A stretch of DNA of 64,000 nucleotides from positions 1,984,001 to 2,048,000 of the forward strand of contig JAMXDE010000010.1 of assembly GCA_026770025.1 (NCBI GenBank), written 5' to 3'. The position numbers were made by a program, and so were the translations under genes. Position 1 is the first letter of the stretch, and each line of letters starts with the position of its first letter. The DNA is from Craspedostauros australis. Lineage: Eukaryota > Bacillariophyta > Bacillariophyceae > Mastogloiales > Achnanthaceae. The notes under the pieces are model-generated. The model saw only the letters and a list, made by a program, of their open reading frames with translations, made no database searches and was not told the origin of the DNA. Of the stretch, positions 63,713-64,000 are shown in pieces.

Positions 63713-64000
63713 CGTTGCGCTGTGTGGGTGATGCTCTGCTGTCGGTGCTGTTGTTGCTGTCGTTGCTGCGGCGAGTCTTGTTCGTACGAGTTTGTCCTTT
63801 GAGGTTTGCTGCAGCAAGGATGGGTTGTACGAACGATGCGACTGGCCAGCAGGGTATCCGAGAGGCAAGAGGAGAGACGAAGGTGCCGTTGTTGAAGACA
63901 TGGAGGAGGATTGCGTGTCGCCATGGTCGATCTTTTTGCTTGATGGATTGTCTCGAATTGTCGTGTTTCGGATCGTTGTGGTTTCCTCCGAATGACGTCA
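63713..64000. other. Upstream region of the thylakoid-type gene at the window edge
   Basis: An open frame extends upstream of the ATG at 63712 to 63901, but the signal peptide starts at 63712, so that ATG is preferred. The rest of the promoter region runs out of the window. Confidence 0.5.

Overview
This window is nuclear DNA from a eukaryotic alga, most likely a diatom or a related heterokont with a red-type secondary plastid. The reasons are as follows. Several gene models begin with bipartite plastid presequences, meaning an ER signal peptide followed by a short -A-F/L- type cleavage motif (SET-domain protein at 50.2-51.9 kb, second oligopeptidase B at 41.3-44.3 kb, thylakoid-type protein at 62.4-63.7 kb). 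Genes have zero to two short GT-AG introns of about 200-450 bp. There is a poly-Q heat-shock factor of the type expanded in diatoms, and there are no operons, rRNA or prokaryotic ribosome-binding sites. The species cannot be named from the sequence alone.

Layout. A secreted protein of unknown function with a frame-broken C-terminus (0.2-1.6 kb) is followed by a convergent Nup133-like nucleoporin gene (2.0-6.0 kb, minus). About 0.5 kb upstream of the nucleoporin sits an 8.8-kb full-length non-LTR retrotransposon (6474-15290). It is bounded by a perfect 17-bp target-site duplication and has two intact ORFs: ORF1 with a PHD-like finger, and ORF2 with APE-type endonuclease, reverse transcriptase, RNase H and a CCHC knuckle. 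After 3.4 kb without a supported gene come the heat-shock factor (18.7-21.2 kb), an organellar PrmA-type ribosomal protein L11 methyltransferase (minus), a two-exon rhodanese and an LTO1/YAE1-domain protein. A 5.8-kb gene-poor stretch (27.0-32.8 kb) carries degenerate minisatellites.

The right half holds five groups. First, a 1188-aa acidic nuclear protein with an internally duplicated A-B-A-B architecture and NUMOD1-like modules. Second, a tandem pair of oligopeptidase B genes with the same intron position but different N-terminal sorting signals, then a cupin protein. Third, a tandem pair of membrane-anchored sulfotransferases (minus) and a plastid SET-domain methyltransferase (minus). Fourth, a four-transmembrane protein whose frame stays open for 66 codons past its TAG stop, and a secreted coiled-coil protein (minus). 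Fifth, a three-exon PX-like/transmembrane/DUF1336 (EDR2_C) protein and a two-exon thylakoid-type membrane protein (minus).

The genes serve unrelated housekeeping roles (nuclear pore, Fe-S maturation, translation-factor methylation, proteolysis, sulfation, lipid-related trafficking), so no operon-like system is apparent. The features most worth follow-up are the intact retrotransposon, the duplicated nuclear protein, the differentially targeted oligopeptidase pair and the in-frame extension after a stop codon. Functional calls rest on motifs read by eye; no database search was run.
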